A stretch of DNA of 64,000 nt from Comamonas sp. NLF-1-9 (GCF_019195435.1 NZ_CP078069.1:1674001-1738000), one strand, 5' to 3'. Numbered from the stretch's first letter, positions 17,372 to 27,956 are shown. Notes: generated from the sequence alone by a model not told the origin. Program-made: numbers and translations.

Positions 17372-19892
17372 GCCAGAAATCCTTGCGGCACAGGCCGCGC
17401 ACTTCGCACCAGTCGCAGACGCTGCCTTCGCCCAGCGCGCTCAAGGGCGCGCCTTCGGCGATGCGCTGCATGTCGCGCGCCATGCCCACCTGCAGTGCGG
17501 CCGCCAGGCGCTGCAGTTCGGGCAGGTCGTGCAGGCTGGGCTGCTCGCGCTCGGCCAGGTTGAGGTAGGCGGCGCGCGGCGCCTCGGCGTCCGAGAGCAG
17601 CGCGTAAAACGGCAGCTGCGTCTCTTCGCTGCCGGCCTTGGTGCGCGCTCGGGTCTTGCCCAGCGCCTCGGTCTTGTAGTCGATCAGCAGCACGGTGCCG
17701 TCGGCCAGCGTATCGACGCGGTCGATGCGCCCGCGCAACTGCAGCGGGCCGCGCTGCACGCGGACGTCCACCTCGGCGGCGCTGAAACGTGCGCCGCCCG
17801 CCTCGTGCGCCTGCAGCCAGGCGAGATAGGCATCGCGCAGCGGCGGCCAGGCCACCTCGAAGGGCAGGAATTCGCCCCGATCGCCCTGCAGTCCGAGCAT
17901 GCGCGTGGCCTCGTGCGCGGCGGCTTCCATCAGCGCCAGGCGCTCGGTTGCGGGGTCGCGCTGCAGCGCTTCGTGGAAGTGGCGCAGCAGCGCATGCACC
18001 CAGATGCCCCAGTCGCGCTTGTCCACATCGACGTCGAGCTCGCCCTCGTCCTGCAAGCCGAGCTGGCGCAGCGCAAAGAAGCGGTAAGGGCAGCTGCGCA
18101 GTTGCTCGTAGCTGCTGGCCGAAAGCGGCTGCATCGGCAGCTTCCGGCCCACGGCGCGCGGGCGGGCAGTGGGCATGGGCGCCAGCGCCCGCGCGATGCG
18201 CGCATCGCTGCCCTCTTGCAGATGCAGACCGGGCGTGAGCCGCAGTGCTTGCACCAGGGGCGAAGCGAGCACCGGCTCGCCGCTTTCGTCGGCGCGGCGG
18301 TGCAGCACGTCCACCTGCGCGGCCGACAGCGCCAGCGCCCAGGCCAGGGCCTGCTCGCGCTGCAGGTCTTCGCGCGCGGGCAGGCCCAGCGCCTGGCGCT
18401 GCGCCGCGCTCCACGGGCCGGGCGGCTCGGGCGCGGCAGGCAGGTGGCGCTCGTCGGCACCCGCCAGCACCAGGGCCGGGAAGCTGCGCCCCAGCAGCTG
18501 CGCCAGCGGCAGCACGACGACGCGCGCCGCCCCGGCCGCGGCAGGCTGGAAGTTGACCTGCTCCAGCACCTCGCTGGTCCAGCGCGTGAAGCCGGCGCAG
18601 GACATGGGCGCCCGTGCGCCGGCCCAGGCCTGCCAGCGCTCCAGCGCTGCGTCGTCCAGGCCCAGCGCCTCGATCACGCCGGCGCCGGCCGCGTCGGCCT
18701 GCAGCCAAGGCCAAAGGCCGCAACGCACCAGCGCGGCGCGCAGATCGCTCAGCCACTGCATCAGCGGGCGGCGTGCCAGCAGTTCGGCGCGCAGCGCCTG
18801 CATCTGTTGCACCAAGGGGTCGCCCGGCAGCAGCGCGGCAGCGGCCTGCCAATTGCGCACCGCGTGCTTGCGCAATCGCTGCTCCAGGCGCCGGTGGTCG
18901 AGCGGCGCCCAAGCGGGCGCGAGTTTGATCCAGTCGAGTACCTCGTCGCTGGACGCGCGCGGCGCGCCGGCGCGCAAGAGCGCCAGCACGCAGGCGCCCG
19001 CGTGGGTGGTCGAAAGCTTCCAGCCGGTCTCGTCGCGCAGCCCCGTGGCGGCGTGCACGCCGGCGCTGCCGAGCAGCGCATTGACACGGCGCACCAGCAG
19101 GCGATCGATGGCAACCAGCGCCACCGGGGCGCGGCCCTCGTGCAGGTGGCGCAGCACGCAGGCAGCGGCGCGCTCGGCCTCGTCCTCCGCGTCCAGTGCC
19201 AGGTGCACGGCCACCGTGTCCGCGGCGGCCGGCGCCCCGAGCGCCAGCGTCAGCGCCTTGTCGCCCCAGTGCGCGCTCAGGGCCTGGAGCAAGGGCTCGC
19301 TGCGCAGGCCGGGCACGACGACCAGCAGATCGGTCTGGCGCGCGAGAGCCGGCTCAAACAGCACGTCGGTGGCAAAGCTTGAAGTCGCCAGCCAGGCGGC
19401 CGCAATGCGCGCGAGCGCGCCCTCCAGGCGCAGCGGCCCATCGTGCACTGCGGGCAGCAGCGCGCTGGTGCGCGCCAGCCAGTCGGCGCGCTGGGCGGGG
19501 GGCTGCGCGGCGGCCAAGGGGGCGAGCTGCCGGGCGAGCTCCAGCAAGCGGCCTGCGAGCGCCGGCGCCTGCGCGCCCAGGCCGGCGTGCGCCAGCAGTT
19601 CGCGCGCGGTCAGGAGGTCGCGCGCATGGTCGAAGCACAGGTCGCGCGCGCCGGCAATGAAGGCGCCGGCCTCGGCCGCCCAGCTGCGCGTGGTCTGAAA
19701 ACGCGGCATGTAGCCCGCAAAGCGCTCGGCCCAGGCGGCGCTGGCCACCGGCAGCAGATGGGTATAGGGCAGCAGCACCACGGTGCGCGCCAGGTGCGCG
19801 CCGCGACCAAGGGCCTGCGCGTGCACCTCGTCCAGCCAGCGCGGCCAGGGGCCTGCAGGCGGCGCCGGCCGGCCGGCGCGCGCAGCAACCAT
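17364..19892 (-). CDS. PD-(D/E)XK nuclease, AddB-like partner
   Basis: About 842 residues. It is an inactivated-helicase-like protein with a C-terminal nuclease: LLIDYKT (D about 738) and the following QLPFYALL helix are the RecB-family nuclease motifs. An upstream Cys (SCPYRFF) plus the terminal [10 protein letters not shown] fit the iron-sulphur cluster found in AddB. This argues for an AddAB-type rather than RecBCD complex. The start is uncertain: ATG 19892 was chosen, with TTG 19928 also in frame. It diverges from trxA. Confidence 0.85.
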   Translation of the reverse strand: MVAARAGRPAPPAGPWPRWLDEVHAQALGRGAHLARTVVLLPYTHLLPVASAAWAERFAGYMPRFQTTRSWAAEAGAFIAGARDLCFDHARDLLTARELLAHAGLGAQAPALAGRLLELARQLAPLAAAQPPAQRADWLARTSALLPAVHDGPLRLEGALARIAAAWLATSSFATDVLFEPALARQTDLLVVVPGLRSEPLLQALSAHWGDKALTLALGAPAAADTVAVHLALDAEDEAERAAACVLRHLHEGRAPVALVAIDRLLVRRVNALLGSAGVHAATGLRDETGWKLSTTHAGACVLALLRAGAPRASSDEVLDWIKLAPAWAPLDHRRLEQRLRKHAVRNWQAAAALLPGDPLVQQMQALRAELLARRPLMQWLSDLRAALVRCGLWPWLQADAAGAGVIEALGLDDAALERWQAWAGARAPMSCAGFTRWTSEVLEQVNFQPAAAGAARVVVLPLAQLLGRSFPALVLAGADERHLPAAPEPPGPWSAAQRQALGLPAREDLQREQALAWALALSAAQVDVLHRRADESGEPVLASPLVQALRLTPGLHLQEGSDARIARALAPMPTARPRAVGRKLPMQPLSASSYEQLRSCPYRFFALRQLGLQDEGELDVDVDKRDWGIWVHALLRHFHEALQRDPATERLALMEAAAHEATRMLGLQGDRGEFLPFEVAWPPLRDAYLAWLQAHEAGGARFSAAEVDVRVQRGPLQLRGRIDRVDTLADGTVLLIDYKTEALGKTRARTKAGSEETQLPFYALLSDAEAPRAAYLNLAEREQPSLHDLPELQRLAAALQVGMARDMQRIAEGAPLSALGEGSVCDWCEVRGLCRKDFWHE

Positions 19893-19994
19893 GGCGTCAT
19901 CAGGTGTGGCTGTTTCTGTCACAATCAAACGAATTTACCCCGAGTGCAGTATCCGGCGCCAGCCCTTGGCTGCCAACCGCCATACAGGAAAACC

Positions 19995-20327
19995 ATGGCC
20001 AGCGAATTGATCAAACACGTCTCGGACGCCAGCTTCGAAGCCGACGTTCTCAAGTCCTCTTCCCCGGTGCTGGTGGACTACTGGGCCGAGTGGTGCGGCC
20101 CCTGCAAGATGATCGCTCCGGTGCTCGACGAAGTCGCCGGCATCTACGAGGGAAAGCTCACCATCGCCAAGATGAACGTGGACGATAACCGCGAAGTGCC
20201 CGCCAAGTTCAGTATCCGCGGAATTCCCACGCTGATGATCTTCAAGGACGGCCAGCTCGCCGCCACCAAGGTGGGCGCGATGAGCAAGGCACAGCTGACC
20301 GCCTTCATCGACCAGACCCTGGCCTGA
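19995..20327 (+). CDS. trxA: Thioredoxin 1
   Basis: 110-residue cytosolic thiol reductant. The WCGPC active site has C34 and C37, cis-Pro lies in [10 protein letters not shown], and [16 protein letters not shown] is canonical. AGGAAAACC precedes the ATG. A strong hairpin terminator follows at 20362, so it is probably transcribed alone, separately from rho. Confidence 0.97.
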   Translation: MASELIKHVSDASFEADVLKSSSPVLVDYWAEWCGPCKMIAPVLDEVAGIYEGKLTIAKMNVDDNREVPAKFSIRGIPTLMIFKDGQLAATKVGAMSKAQLTAFIDQTLA

Positions 20328-20361
20328 GCGTCCTGGCGCGCCGGGCGCATGCCCCGGCGCC

Positions 20362-20390
20362 AGCCGGCCCGCGGGGGCGCCGGCTTTTCC
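20362..20390 (+). terminator. Intrinsic terminator after trxA
   Basis: Stem AGCCGGC (20362-20368) pairs with GCCGGCT (20379-20385) across a 10-nt G-rich loop and runs into a short T stretch (TTTTCC). A CATAAT box follows at 20394-20399, a possible -10 for rho. Confidence 0.75.
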
Positions 20391-20552
20391 TGTCATAATC
20401 TCTCCCGATCACCACCGCGCAACACCCGATGCGCAGCTGGTTTGCAATCACCGGCCTGCCCCCGCATTCCGAACCCCTCGCGGATGCTTCCTGCGGCGCA
20501 CGGCCAACCCCTCCTTGACCAGACATTGCCACTCCCTGACCGGAGTCCTTTC

Positions 20553-21815
20553 ATGCACCTTAACGAATTGAAGGCCTTGCACGTCTCCGAAGTGCTCAAG
20601 CAGGCCGAAGAGCTTGGCGTCGAAAACGGCGGCCGCATGCGCAAGCAGGAGCTGATGTTCGCCATCATCAAGAAGCGCGCCAAGGCCGGCGAGCAGGTGT
20701 TTGCCGACGGCGTGCTGGAGATCCTGCCCGACGGCTTCGGCTTCCTGCGCAGCCCCGACACCAGCTACACCGCCAGCACCGACGACATCTACATCAGCCC
20801 CAGCCAGGTGCGCCGCTTCAATCTGCACACCGGCGACATGATCGAGGGCGAGGTGCGCATTCCCAAGGACGGCGAGCGCTACTTTGCGCTGACCAAGCTG
20901 GACAAGGTCAACGGCAATCCGCCCGAGCAGAACAAGCACAAGGTGATGTTCGAGAACCTGACGCCGCTGTTCCCCAAGGAGCAGATGAAGCTCGAGCGCG
21001 ACATCAAGGGCGAAGAAAACATCACCGGGCGCATCATCGACATCATCGCCCCGATCGGACGCGGGCAGCGCGCGCTGATCGTCGCGCCGCCCAAGAGCGG
21101 CAAGACGGTGATGATGCAGCACATCGCCCATGCCATCACCTCCAACTACCCGGACGTGATCCTCATGGTGCTGCTGGTAGACGAGCGCCCCGAGGAAGTG
21201 ACCGAGATGCAGCGCTCTGTGCGCGGCGAGATCATCGCCTCCACCTTCGACGAGCCGGCCACGCGCCACGTGCACGTGGCCGAGATGGTGATCGAGCGCG
21301 CCAAGCGCCTGGTTGAGCTCGGCCAGGACGTGGTCATCCTGCTGGACTCCATCACCCGCCTGGCGCGCGCCTACAACAACGTCGTGCCGTCTTCCGGCAA
21401 GGTGCTGACCGGCGGCGTGGATGCCAATGCGCTGCAGCGCCCCAAGCGCTTCTTTGGCGCGGCGCGCAACATCGAGGAAGGCGGCTCGCTCACCATCATC
21501 GCCACCGCGCTGGTCGATACCGGCAGCCGCATGGACGAGGTGATCTTCGAGGAGTTCAAGGGCACGGGCAACAGCGAGCTGCACCTGAACCGGCGCCTCT
21601 ATGAAAAGCGCGTGTTCCCCGCCATCGAGCTCAACAAGAGCGGCACGCGCCGCGAAGAGTTGCTGCTGGCGCCCGAGGTGCTGCAAAAGACGCGCATCCT
21701 GCGCCAGTTCATGTACAACATGGACGAGATCGAATCCATGGAGCTCATGATCAAGAAGATGCGCGAGACCAAGAGCAACGTGGACTTCTTCGAAGCCATG
21801 CGCCGCGGCGGTTGA
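20553..21815 (+). CDS. rho: Transcription termination factor Rho
   Basis: 420-residue RNA-dependent helicase that ends untranslated transcripts. It starts [16 protein letters not shown] cold-shock-like RNA-binding domain follows ([20 protein letters not shown]...). Walker A is APPKSGKT at residues 178-185; then come the [14 protein letters not shown] block, the Walker [14 protein letters not shown] and the C-terminal [18 protein letters not shown] lies 8 bases before the ATG. The upstream open frame is only shadow. Confidence 0.98.
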   Translation: MHLNELKALHVSEVLKQAEELGVENGGRMRKQELMFAIIKKRAKAGEQVFADGVLEILPDGFGFLRSPDTSYTASTDDIYISPSQVRRFNLHTGDMIEGEVRIPKDGERYFALTKLDKVNGNPPEQNKHKVMFENLTPLFPKEQMKLERDIKGEENITGRIIDIIAPIGRGQRALIVAPPKSGKTVMMQHIAHAITSNYPDVILMVLLVDERPEEVTEMQRSVRGEIIASTFDEPATRHVHVAEMVIERAKRLVELGQDVVILLDSITRLARAYNNVVPSSGKVLTGGVDANALQRPKRFFGAARNIEEGGSLTIIATALVDTGSRMDEVIFEEFKGTGNSELHLNRRLYEKRVFPAIELNKSGTRREELLLAPEVLQKTRILRQFMYNMDEIESMELMIKKMRETKSNVDFFEAMRRGG

Positions 21816-21831
21816 TTCAGGGCGCTTTCTA

Positions 21832-21837
21832 TATAAT
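21832..21837 (+). promoter_or_regulatory. Candidate -10 element for rpmE
   Basis: TATAAT sits 71 bp before the L31 start, just after the rho stop. The nearest -35-like hexamer (TTGATT, 21812) is only 14 bp away, so spacing is suboptimal. Confidence 0.45.
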
Positions 21838-21908
21838 GCGCGGTTTCTCGGAAAGTACGCCAGACGCGCTGGCGCGGCTCCCGGCATTTACCCCCATAGG
21901 ATTTCATC

Positions 21909-22163
21909 ATGCGTGAAGGCATACACCCCGACTACCGCGAAGTGCTGTTCGTGGACCTCTCCAACGGCTTCAAGTTCGTCACGCGTTCGTGCGTCACGAC
22001 CAAGGAAACCGACACCTTCGAGGGCAAGGAGTACCCGCTGTACAAGCTCGACACCTCCAGCGAGTCGCACCCCTTCTACACCGGCACGCAGAAGTCGGTG
22101 GACAGCATGGGCGGGCGCGTCGAGAAATTCCGCAACCGCTTTGGACGCACCAGCGCCCGCTGA
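21909..22163 (+). CDS. rpmE2: 50S ribosomal protein L31, type B
   Basis: 84-residue large-subunit protein. [27 protein letters not shown] and HPFYTGTQK...[12 protein letters not shown] are typical of L31. It lacks the CxxC zinc ligands, the cysteine-free type B form associated with low zinc. No zinc-responsive operator was recognised upstream. A clear terminator follows. Confidence 0.95.
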   Translation: MREGIHPDYREVLFVDLSNGFKFVTRSCVTTKETDTFEGKEYPLYKLDTSSESHPFYTGTQKSVDSMGGRVEKFRNRFGRTSAR

Positions 22164-22214
22164 GCGCAGCACCCGCACACCGCGTTCTGTGGGCATGCTG
22201 CCCCGGCGCACCCA

Positions 22215-22244
22215 GGCAGCCCGGCACGCCGCGCTGCCTTTTTT
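22215..22244 (+). terminator. Intrinsic terminator after rpmE
   Basis: GGCAGC (22215-22220) pairs with GCTGCC (22233-22238), followed immediately by six Ts. It ends 18 bp before the next start codon. Confidence 0.75.
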
Positions 22245-22262
22245 GTTCATGCTTTGCGCCTG

Positions 22263-23981
22263 ATGCACACGAGCCCCGCCATCGTCGCCCAAGCGGCAGT
22301 GCGCCCGCTGCCGCGCAAGGTGCTGTGGCTGCTGTGCGCGGTCTATGTGCTGGCCGGCTTTTTCGGGCGCGACCCCTGGCGCGGCGACGACATGCAGGCC
22401 TTTGCCTTCATGCGCGAGATCGCGCTCGGGCAGACGGGCTGGCTGCAGCCCACGCTGGTCGGCCTGGGCCCGGACACGCCCGGCCTGCTGCCGCTGTGGC
22501 TGGGCGCGGGCGCGATCTGGCTGGGCCAGGGCTGGCTGTCCATGGAGGCCACGTCGCGCCTGCCCTTCGTGGCGCTGCTGGTGCTGGTGCTGGCCAGCAC
22601 CTGGCGCGCCGCCTGGCGCCTGGCGCAGAGCCGCGAGGCCCAGCCCGTGGCCTTTGCCTTTGGCGGCGAGGCGCGCGCGGTCGATTACGCCCGCGCCATG
22701 GCGGACGCGGCGCTGCTGGCGTTGATCGCGACGCTGGGCCTTGCGCAGTTTTCCCACGAAGCCACAAGTTACCTGAGCCAGCTCGCGGGCACGGCGCTGC
22801 TGCTCAGCGGCAGTGCAGCCTGGCTGCGCCGACCGGATGGGCGCGCGCTCGCGGCCACGCTCGGCGGCGTCGCACTGCTGGCGCTCAGCGGCGCGCCAAG
22901 CATGGCGCTGCTGCTGGCGGCAGGCGCGGCGGGCGTGGCCACCGGCGCGCGCACCGCCGATGGCGCGGCGCTCTCGCTCTCGCGCACTCTCGCCGCCTTC
23001 TCGGCCCAGGCGGCTGCCATTGCGCTGCTGGCCTTCTGGACCCAGGCTTGGCAATGGCGCCTGGCGCTGCCGGCCAGTGCGCAAAGCTGGGCCACGCTGG
23101 CGCGCCTGCTGGTCTGGTTCGCCTGGCCGACCTGGCTGCTGGCACTGTGGACGCTGTGGCGTTGGCGCCATCCGCTGCGCCACGGCGCGGGCCACATCCT
23201 GCTGCCGCTGTGGTTTGCGCTGGTTCCTGTCGTTGCGGCCTTCACCACCGAACCGGCCGATCGCGCGCTGCTGCAAGGCCTGCCGGCGCTGGCCATCCTG
23301 GCGGCGTTTGCGCTGCCCACGCTCAAGCGCGGCGTTGCGGCGGCCATCGACTGGTTCACGCTGCTGTTCTTCAGCGTCTGCGCCATCGCCATCTGGGTCG
23401 TCTGGCTGGCGGTGCAGACCGGCTTTCCGGCGCAGCCGGCTGCCAACGTGGCGCGGCTTGCCCCGGGTTTTCACAGCCGCTTTGAACCACTGGCCTTTGT
23501 CCTGGCCCTGGCCGCCACGCTGGCCTGGTGCGCGTTGGTGCGCTGGCGCACCGCACGCCACCGGCCGGCGATCTGGAAGAGCCTGGCGCTGCCCGCAGGC
23601 GGCGCCGCGCTCGGCTGGGTGCTGTTGATGACGCTGTGGCTGCCGCTGCTGGACTACGGGCGCAGCTATGCGCCCCAGGTGCGCCTGCTGCGCGAGGCGG
23701 TGGACAAGGTCGAGCCAGGGAGCCGCCTGCGCGCCGGGGACTGCGTCGCGGGCTACGGGCTGGATCAGCCGCTGGTGGCTGCGCTGCGCTACTACGGCCA
23801 GTTGCCCATGGCCACGCCCGAGCAGGCTCCGACCTGCCGCTGGGCCATCGTCGATCCGGACGGAGACTGGGCCGCAGGCCAGGTGTTTGCGGACGCCGAG
23901 TGGCAGCAAGCGGCCATCGTCACGCGCCCGACGGACAGGCGCGACCAGCTCGTGCTCATGCTGCGCCGCCCGGCGCGCTGA
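22263..23981 (+). CDS. Polytopic membrane protein, GT39/ArnT-like
   Basis: 572-residue protein with about 10-12 membrane spans. Early in the sequence it has FFGRDPWRGDDMQAFAFMREIA, an acidic pair in the first periplasmic loop as in lipid-linked-sugar glycosyltransferases of the GT-C/ArnT type. A soluble C-terminal domain (about 480-572) follows. The ATG at 22263 was chosen over TTG 22254. The MATE gene follows after 4 bp, implying an operon. It likely glycosylates something at the periplasmic face, but the substrate is not predictable. Confidence 0.65.
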   Translation: MHTSPAIVAQAAVRPLPRKVLWLLCAVYVLAGFFGRDPWRGDDMQAFAFMREIALGQTGWLQPTLVGLGPDTPGLLPLWLGAGAIWLGQGWLSMEATSRLPFVALLVLVLASTWRAAWRLAQSREAQPVAFAFGGEARAVDYARAMADAALLALIATLGLAQFSHEATSYLSQLAGTALLLSGSAAWLRRPDGRALAATLGGVALLALSGAPSMALLLAAGAAGVATGARTADGAALSLSRTLAAFSAQAAAIALLAFWTQAWQWRLALPASAQSWATLARLLVWFAWPTWLLALWTLWRWRHPLRHGAGHILLPLWFALVPVVAAFTTEPADRALLQGLPALAILAAFALPTLKRGVAAAIDWFTLLFFSVCAIAIWVVWLAVQTGFPAQPAANVARLAPGFHSRFEPLAFVLALAATLAWCALVRWRTARHRPAIWKSLALPAGGAALGWVLLMTLWLPLLDYGRSYAPQVRLLREAVDKVEPGSRLRAGDCVAGYGLDQPLVAALRYYGQLPMATPEQAPTCRWAIVDPDGDWAAGQVFADAEWQQAAIVTRPTDRRDQLVLMLRRPAR

Positions 23982-23985
23982 AGGC

Positions 23986-25359
23986 ATGACGGCGCGCTCG
24001 GGCATTGCCCACCACGCCCTCACCGTGCTGGTGGGGCAGCTGGCAGTGATGGCCTTCGGGGTGACGGACACCATCGTGACCGGCCGCTATTCGCAGGATT
24101 CGCTGGCCGCGCTGTCCATAGGTTCGGCGGTTTTCGTGAGCGTCTATGTGGCGGTGATGGGGCTCTTTCAGGCGCTCTTGCCGATCTGGGCCGAGCTGCA
24201 CGGCGCGCGCCGCCCGCGGGCCATCGGCGCCAGCGTGCGCCAGACGCTGTACCTGTGGTTGGCGGCGAGCGCATTCGGCATGGCCATCTTGCTGCATCCG
24301 GGCGCCATCCTGCGCGCGACCGAGGTGCCGGGCGCCCTGCAGGCCGAGGTGCGCAGCTACCTGGCGATCCTCGCCTTCGCGCTGCCGCCGGCGCTGCTGT
24401 TTCGCATCTACAGCACGCTCAGCCAGGCGGTTGACCGGCCGCAGTTCGTCACCTGGCTGCAGCTCGCTTCGCTGCTGCCCAAGCTGCCGCTGTCGCTGTG
24501 GTTCACCTTCGGCGGCGCAGGCATTGCGCCCCAGGGCGCGCCGGGCTGCGCCTGGGCCACGCTGGTGGTGAACTACCTGCTGCTCGGCGTGGCGCTGGCA
24601 ATGCTGGCACGCCATCCGTCGTTTCGGCGCCTGGCGCTGTGGCGCCGACCGCAGCCGCCCGACTGGGCAGAGCTGCGGCAGTTCTTGCGCCTGGGGCTGC
24701 CCGCGGCGCTGTCGATCACGGTGGAGGTCACGTCCTTCACCCTGATGGCGCTGTTCATCGCGCGCCAGGGAGCGCTTGCCGCTGCCGCGCACCAGATTGC
24801 CGCCAACCTTGCGGCGGTGCTCTACATGGTGCCGCTGTCGCTGGCGATCGCGGTCAGCGCCCATGTGAGCTTTTGCCGCGGCGCTGGCGAGGAAGGCCAG
24901 GCTGCAAAGCTGGCTTTGCAAGGTTTTATGGCTTCAGCCCTTATGGGGTGTGCGCTTGCAGCTATTCTTTTTGCATCTCGCGCACCTTTGACGGCGCTCT
25001 ACACCACCAGCGCCGACGTCGCCGCGCTGGCCGCTGCCCTGCTGGCCTGGGTAGCCCTCTACCACGTGGCCGACTCGATGCAGACGCTGTGCATCTTCGT
25101 GCTGCGCAGCTACCGCATCACGCTGGCGCCGCTGCTGATCTACGGCGTGCTGCTCTGGGGCCTGGGCCTGGGCGGCGGCTACGCCATCGCCTACCGCGGC
25201 TGGCAAGGCCATGGGCCGTGGCCTTCTCCGCTGCCGTTCTGGGGCGCAAGCACCGCTGCACTGACCCTCACCGCTCTGGTGCTGCTGTGGCTGCTCACCC
25301 GCGCGCTGCGCTGGCATACCCGGCCCGCTGCCACGGCGCGCGAGGCTGCGGGCGCCTGA
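23986..25359 (+). CDS. MATE-family exporter
   Basis: 457-residue, 12-span multidrug/toxic compound extrusion protein. Two homologous halves start near MTARSGIAHHALTVLVGQLAVMAFGVTDTIVTGRY and LRLGLPAALSITVEVTSFTLMALFIARQG. Na+ or H+ coupling cannot be told apart. GAAGG precedes the ATG, 4 bp after the upstream stop. A well-preserved dispersed repeat at 24921 encodes part of a membrane helix (ALQGFMASALMGCALAAILFA). Confidence 0.88.
   Translation: MTARSGIAHHALTVLVGQLAVMAFGVTDTIVTGRYSQDSLAALSIGSAVFVSVYVAVMGLFQALLPIWAELHGARRPRAIGASVRQTLYLWLAASAFGMAILLHPGAILRATEVPGALQAEVRSYLAILAFALPPALLFRIYSTLSQAVDRPQFVTWLQLASLLPKLPLSLWFTFGGAGIAPQGAPGCAWATLVVNYLLLGVALAMLARHPSFRRLALWRRPQPPDWAELRQFLRLGLPAALSITVEVTSFTLMALFIARQGALAAAAHQIAANLAAVLYMVPLSLAIAVSAHVSFCRGAGEEGQAAKLALQGFMASALMGCALAAILFASRAPLTALYTTSADVAALAAALLAWVALYHVADSMQTLCIFVLRSYRITLAPLLIYGVLLWGLGLGGGYAIAYRGWQGHGPWPSPLPFWGASTAALTLTALVLLWLLTRALRWHTRPAATAREAAGA
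24921..24972. repeat. Dispersed repeat inside the MATE gene
   Basis: On the minus strand: ATAGCTGCAAGCGC, a 10-nt spacer, AGGGCTGAAGCC, then ATAAAA. It is nearly identical in layout to 8390-8440, yet translated here as a membrane helix. Confidence 0.7.
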
Positions 25360-25380
25360 GCCCGGCCGGCGCGGGCGCAG

Positions 25381-26541
25381 TCAGCGACAAGCGGGCAAGG
25401 CCGCGCCGCGATTCAGCGCCGCGACCGAGGCCACGAACTGATCCCAATAGCTGGGTAGCGCGGCCCAGGGGTCGCCATCGTGCGTGGGCACGTCGTAGTG
25501 CAGATCGGTCACGTACACCACCCCCGTATTGACATCCGCAGCAAGGGCACGCTGCAGGCTCGTTTGCATCGCCTGGCAGCCGACGGCGTCGTGTACCAGC
25601 ATGGCCTGGGCGGCATTGCTGCGTCGGTACAGCCAGGCATCCGACGGCTGCAGCGCGAAATCCCGGTACTGGATTTCAGGCCCTTCAAAGGTCACCAGCG
25701 TATCGGTGAGCAACGCGTAGGCTTGGCCCGGCCGCGTGCCTGGGTTGCCCACCACGCGCAGCTCTGCCGACCGGCTCTTCACGTAGGCCTGCACCTGGGC
25801 ATAGTAATCTGCACGCTTGTCGGAGGTGGCCATTTCGTCGATGAAAATGCCTTCGATGAGCTCGCTCCCATAAAGCTCGAGATAGCGGTCGACGTTCTGG
25901 CGCACCGACGACAAGGATCGAGCGCCGTAATCGGTCATGACATAGCCCAGCACATGTCCGCCGGCCGCGCGGAAGGCGGTTGCCGCCTGAAGCAGTGGCG
26001 CGTCGACCCGATTGAAGATGCCATCGCTCGGATTGAGGATGGCGGTGATGCGCAGATCAGGGTATTCGCGGGCGCTGCGCGCCAAGGCTTCCCACCCCGA
26101 AGACTTGGGCCCCGCGCCGAAGTAGGCCGGTACGAGGATCTCCAACGGCCGGGGCGGCGGCCGCAGTTGCAAGAACTGCTTTGCGCTGGCGCTCTGCCCC
26201 TGCAGGTCGGCACTCGCCTGCACCGTCACCTGGCCCGCCGGCGCCCCCGTGAGCACCGCGCTGACCAAGCCGCCCTGCGTGCCCGCCCTCTGTGTCTGTA
26301 TCGACCCGGCGTCGGTCGACCAGCGCACCGTCAAGCCATCTGGCGCGGGCGCACCATCGGCCAGCACGCGCACCTGCAGCGCGATCGCCTCGCCTGCGGT
26401 GTAAACGTGCTGCGGCGCCGGCGGCGCCACGAAGGCGAGCTCCAGCCGCGTCTGAGGCTGGGGCGACGAACCGCCGCCGCCGCAAGCTGCGAGCAACGCA
26501 CACAGGGCCAGGGCAAACCATCTTGATACCGAAAGAAGCAC
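25381..26541 (-). CDS. Spherulin-4/GH135-like lipoprotein, last gene of the pel operon
   Basis: 386-residue lipoprotein, not part of canonical pelABCDEFG. The GTG start at 26541 is supported by AAGGA 6 bases upstream. The lipobox ends LLAAC20 with a GGGG tether, then an Ig-like segment (31-128), then a spherulation-4 domain (132-386). That domain shows LVPAYF, AILNPSDG, GYVMTDYGAR, GIFIDE (D235/E236), GNPG and TFEGP (E286), the block order I know from the GH135 family. GH135 founder Sph3 of Aspergillus fumigatus hydrolyses galactosaminogalactan, a polymer chemically close to Pel. Role inferred: surface- or periplasm-anchored Pel hydrolase. The gene sits 41 bp after pelG on the same strand. 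Confidence 0.8.
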   Translation of the reverse strand: MLLSVSRWFALALCALLAACGGGGSSPQPQTRLELAFVAPPAPQHVYTAGEAIALQVRVLADGAPAPDGLTVRWSTDAGSIQTQRAGTQGGLVSAVLTGAPAGQVTVQASADLQGQSASAKQFLQLRPPPRPLEILVPAYFGAGPKSSGWEALARSAREYPDLRITAILNPSDGIFNRVDAPLLQAATAFRAAGGHVLGYVMTDYGARSLSSVRQNVDRYLELYGSELIEGIFIDEMATSDKRADYYAQVQAYVKSRSAELRVVGNPGTRPGQAYALLTDTLVTFEGPEIQYRDFALQPSDAWLYRRSNAAQAMLVHDAVGCQAMQTSLQRALAADVNTGVVYVTDLHYDVPTHDGDPWAALPSYWDQFVASVAALNRGAALPACR

Positions 26542-26582
26542 GTCAAATCCTTGTTCGTGTGAGGCGCAGCGCACCCGCCAGG

Positions 26583-27956
26583 CTATTGCAGCATGAAAGT
26601 GCGGTATTCGAGCCGGTTGAGGTTGCGCGACAGCAGCAGCAGCGCCGCGCTCAGCGTCAGCAGGGCCGCCAGAGCAAAACCATAGCCGTAGAACGCCGCG
26701 CCCAGTGCCAGTGAGGCCCCCGTCAGCAAGACGTTGAGCAGCACGAACAGCAGGCACAGCCAGAGGATCAGCCGGCGCTGATCGAGGTAGAAGAACACGT
26801 TGAGTACCGCCATCAGCGCAACCTGCAGCCCCGCGCCTATCACCTGGACATGCAACAGCGGCAAGTACAGCCGTGAAATGCCCAGCGCGTCCAGCAGATA
26901 GGGGCCGACGATGAAGGTGAGCAGCACGGTGAGCGTCTGTACCTTGGCAATCTGGCTCAGGCCCTGCTGTATCGAATAGACCATCTCGTCGCGCATGTTC
27001 TCGATGTAGCCGAGCGAGCCGCCTTCGCGCACCGCACTGTAGAAGCGATCGTAGTACTCGACGAAGTCGGTCTCTATGCGCACCAGGAAGACCGCCATGC
27101 CCGGAATGATGGACAAATAGGACAGGAACACCGGCAGGTCGTAGATGAGCGAAGCCCGCAGCCCGCCGATGATCTGCTCGGATGTGGGCGGGAAGAACCA
27201 GAACATGAACTTGTCGGCCCAGATCCCGAGGTTGTAGAGCAGGCCTATCGCCACCAGCGAAGGGTAGAGCTTGCCCTTGGCGAGAAAGTCGAAAGCGAGC
27301 AGATGGCGCGCCGGGCTGAACTCCTTGAGCGCGAGCAGCCACATTCCGGCCAGCAGCACGTAGTGCCCGAGCACGAAGCCGCCCAGCAGTCCTTCGAGCC
27401 CGAACGGGCGCAGCAGCAGCGAAGCGCCCACCACGATCCCATAGCCCAGGGCGAACAGCGACACGATGGCCTTGTAGCGCTTCATGCCCGAGAGCACGAT
27501 GGTGAAGACCCAGACCGCCGACAGCAGGGCAAAACCGGCCAGCATGAGCAGGCGATACAGCAGACTCTCGCCGGACAGCACGAGAAAGAGAAAAAGGGTG
27601 CCCAGCACCGCCGCCGCCACCAGTACCAGCACGATCAGGCCGTGCAGATTGGGCAGGATGAGGTGCTTGTGCTTCTCGAACAGCCGATCGGAGACGAAGC
27701 GTGTGAAAGTCAGCTGCACCAGGCCGGTGAAGATCAGACTGGTCGCGACGAGATAGGTCACCGAGGTCTGAAACTGGGTCACCAGCGAGGGCGGCACCAC
27801 CACGCTGACGCTGAAGATGCCGATCAGAAGGATTCCGACGATAGACAGCACCCAGGGGCCCGAGCCGACAACGCCCGCATAGGCATACGCCTGCACCAGG
27901 CTCAGCAACGTGTCCTTGCGCAGAATCTTGCGCAGCTCGAAACCTATGCCCGCCAT
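26583..27956 (-). CDS. pelG: Pel inner-membrane exporter PelG
   Basis: 457-residue polytopic protein (about 12 spans) of the MOP/Wzx-like group that moves nascent Pel across the inner membrane. MAGIGFELRKILRKDTLLSLVQAYAYAGVVGSGPW is the PelG N-terminal signature. The start shares one base with the pelF stop (TGATG), implying coupled translation. It works with PelD, PelE and PelF in the synthase complex. Confidence 0.95.
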   Translation of the reverse strand: MAGIGFELRKILRKDTLLSLVQAYAYAGVVGSGPWVLSIVGILLIGIFSVSVVVPPSLVTQFQTSVTYLVATSLIFTGLVQLTFTRFVSDRLFEKHKHLILPNLHGLIVLVLVAAAVLGTLFLFLVLSGESLLYRLLMLAGFALLSAVWVFTIVLSGMKRYKAIVSLFALGYGIVVGASLLLRPFGLEGLLGGFVLGHYVLLAGMWLLALKEFSPARHLLAFDFLAKGKLYPSLVAIGLLYNLGIWADKFMFWFFPPTSEQIIGGLRASLIYDLPVFLSYLSIIPGMAVFLVRIETDFVEYYDRFYSAVREGGSLGYIENMRDEMVYSIQQGLSQIAKVQTLTVLLTFIVGPYLLDALGISRLYLPLLHVQVIGAGLQVALMAVLNVFFYLDQRRLILWLCLLFVLLNVLLTGASLALGAAFYGYGFALAALLTLSAALLLLSRNLNRLEYRTFMLQ

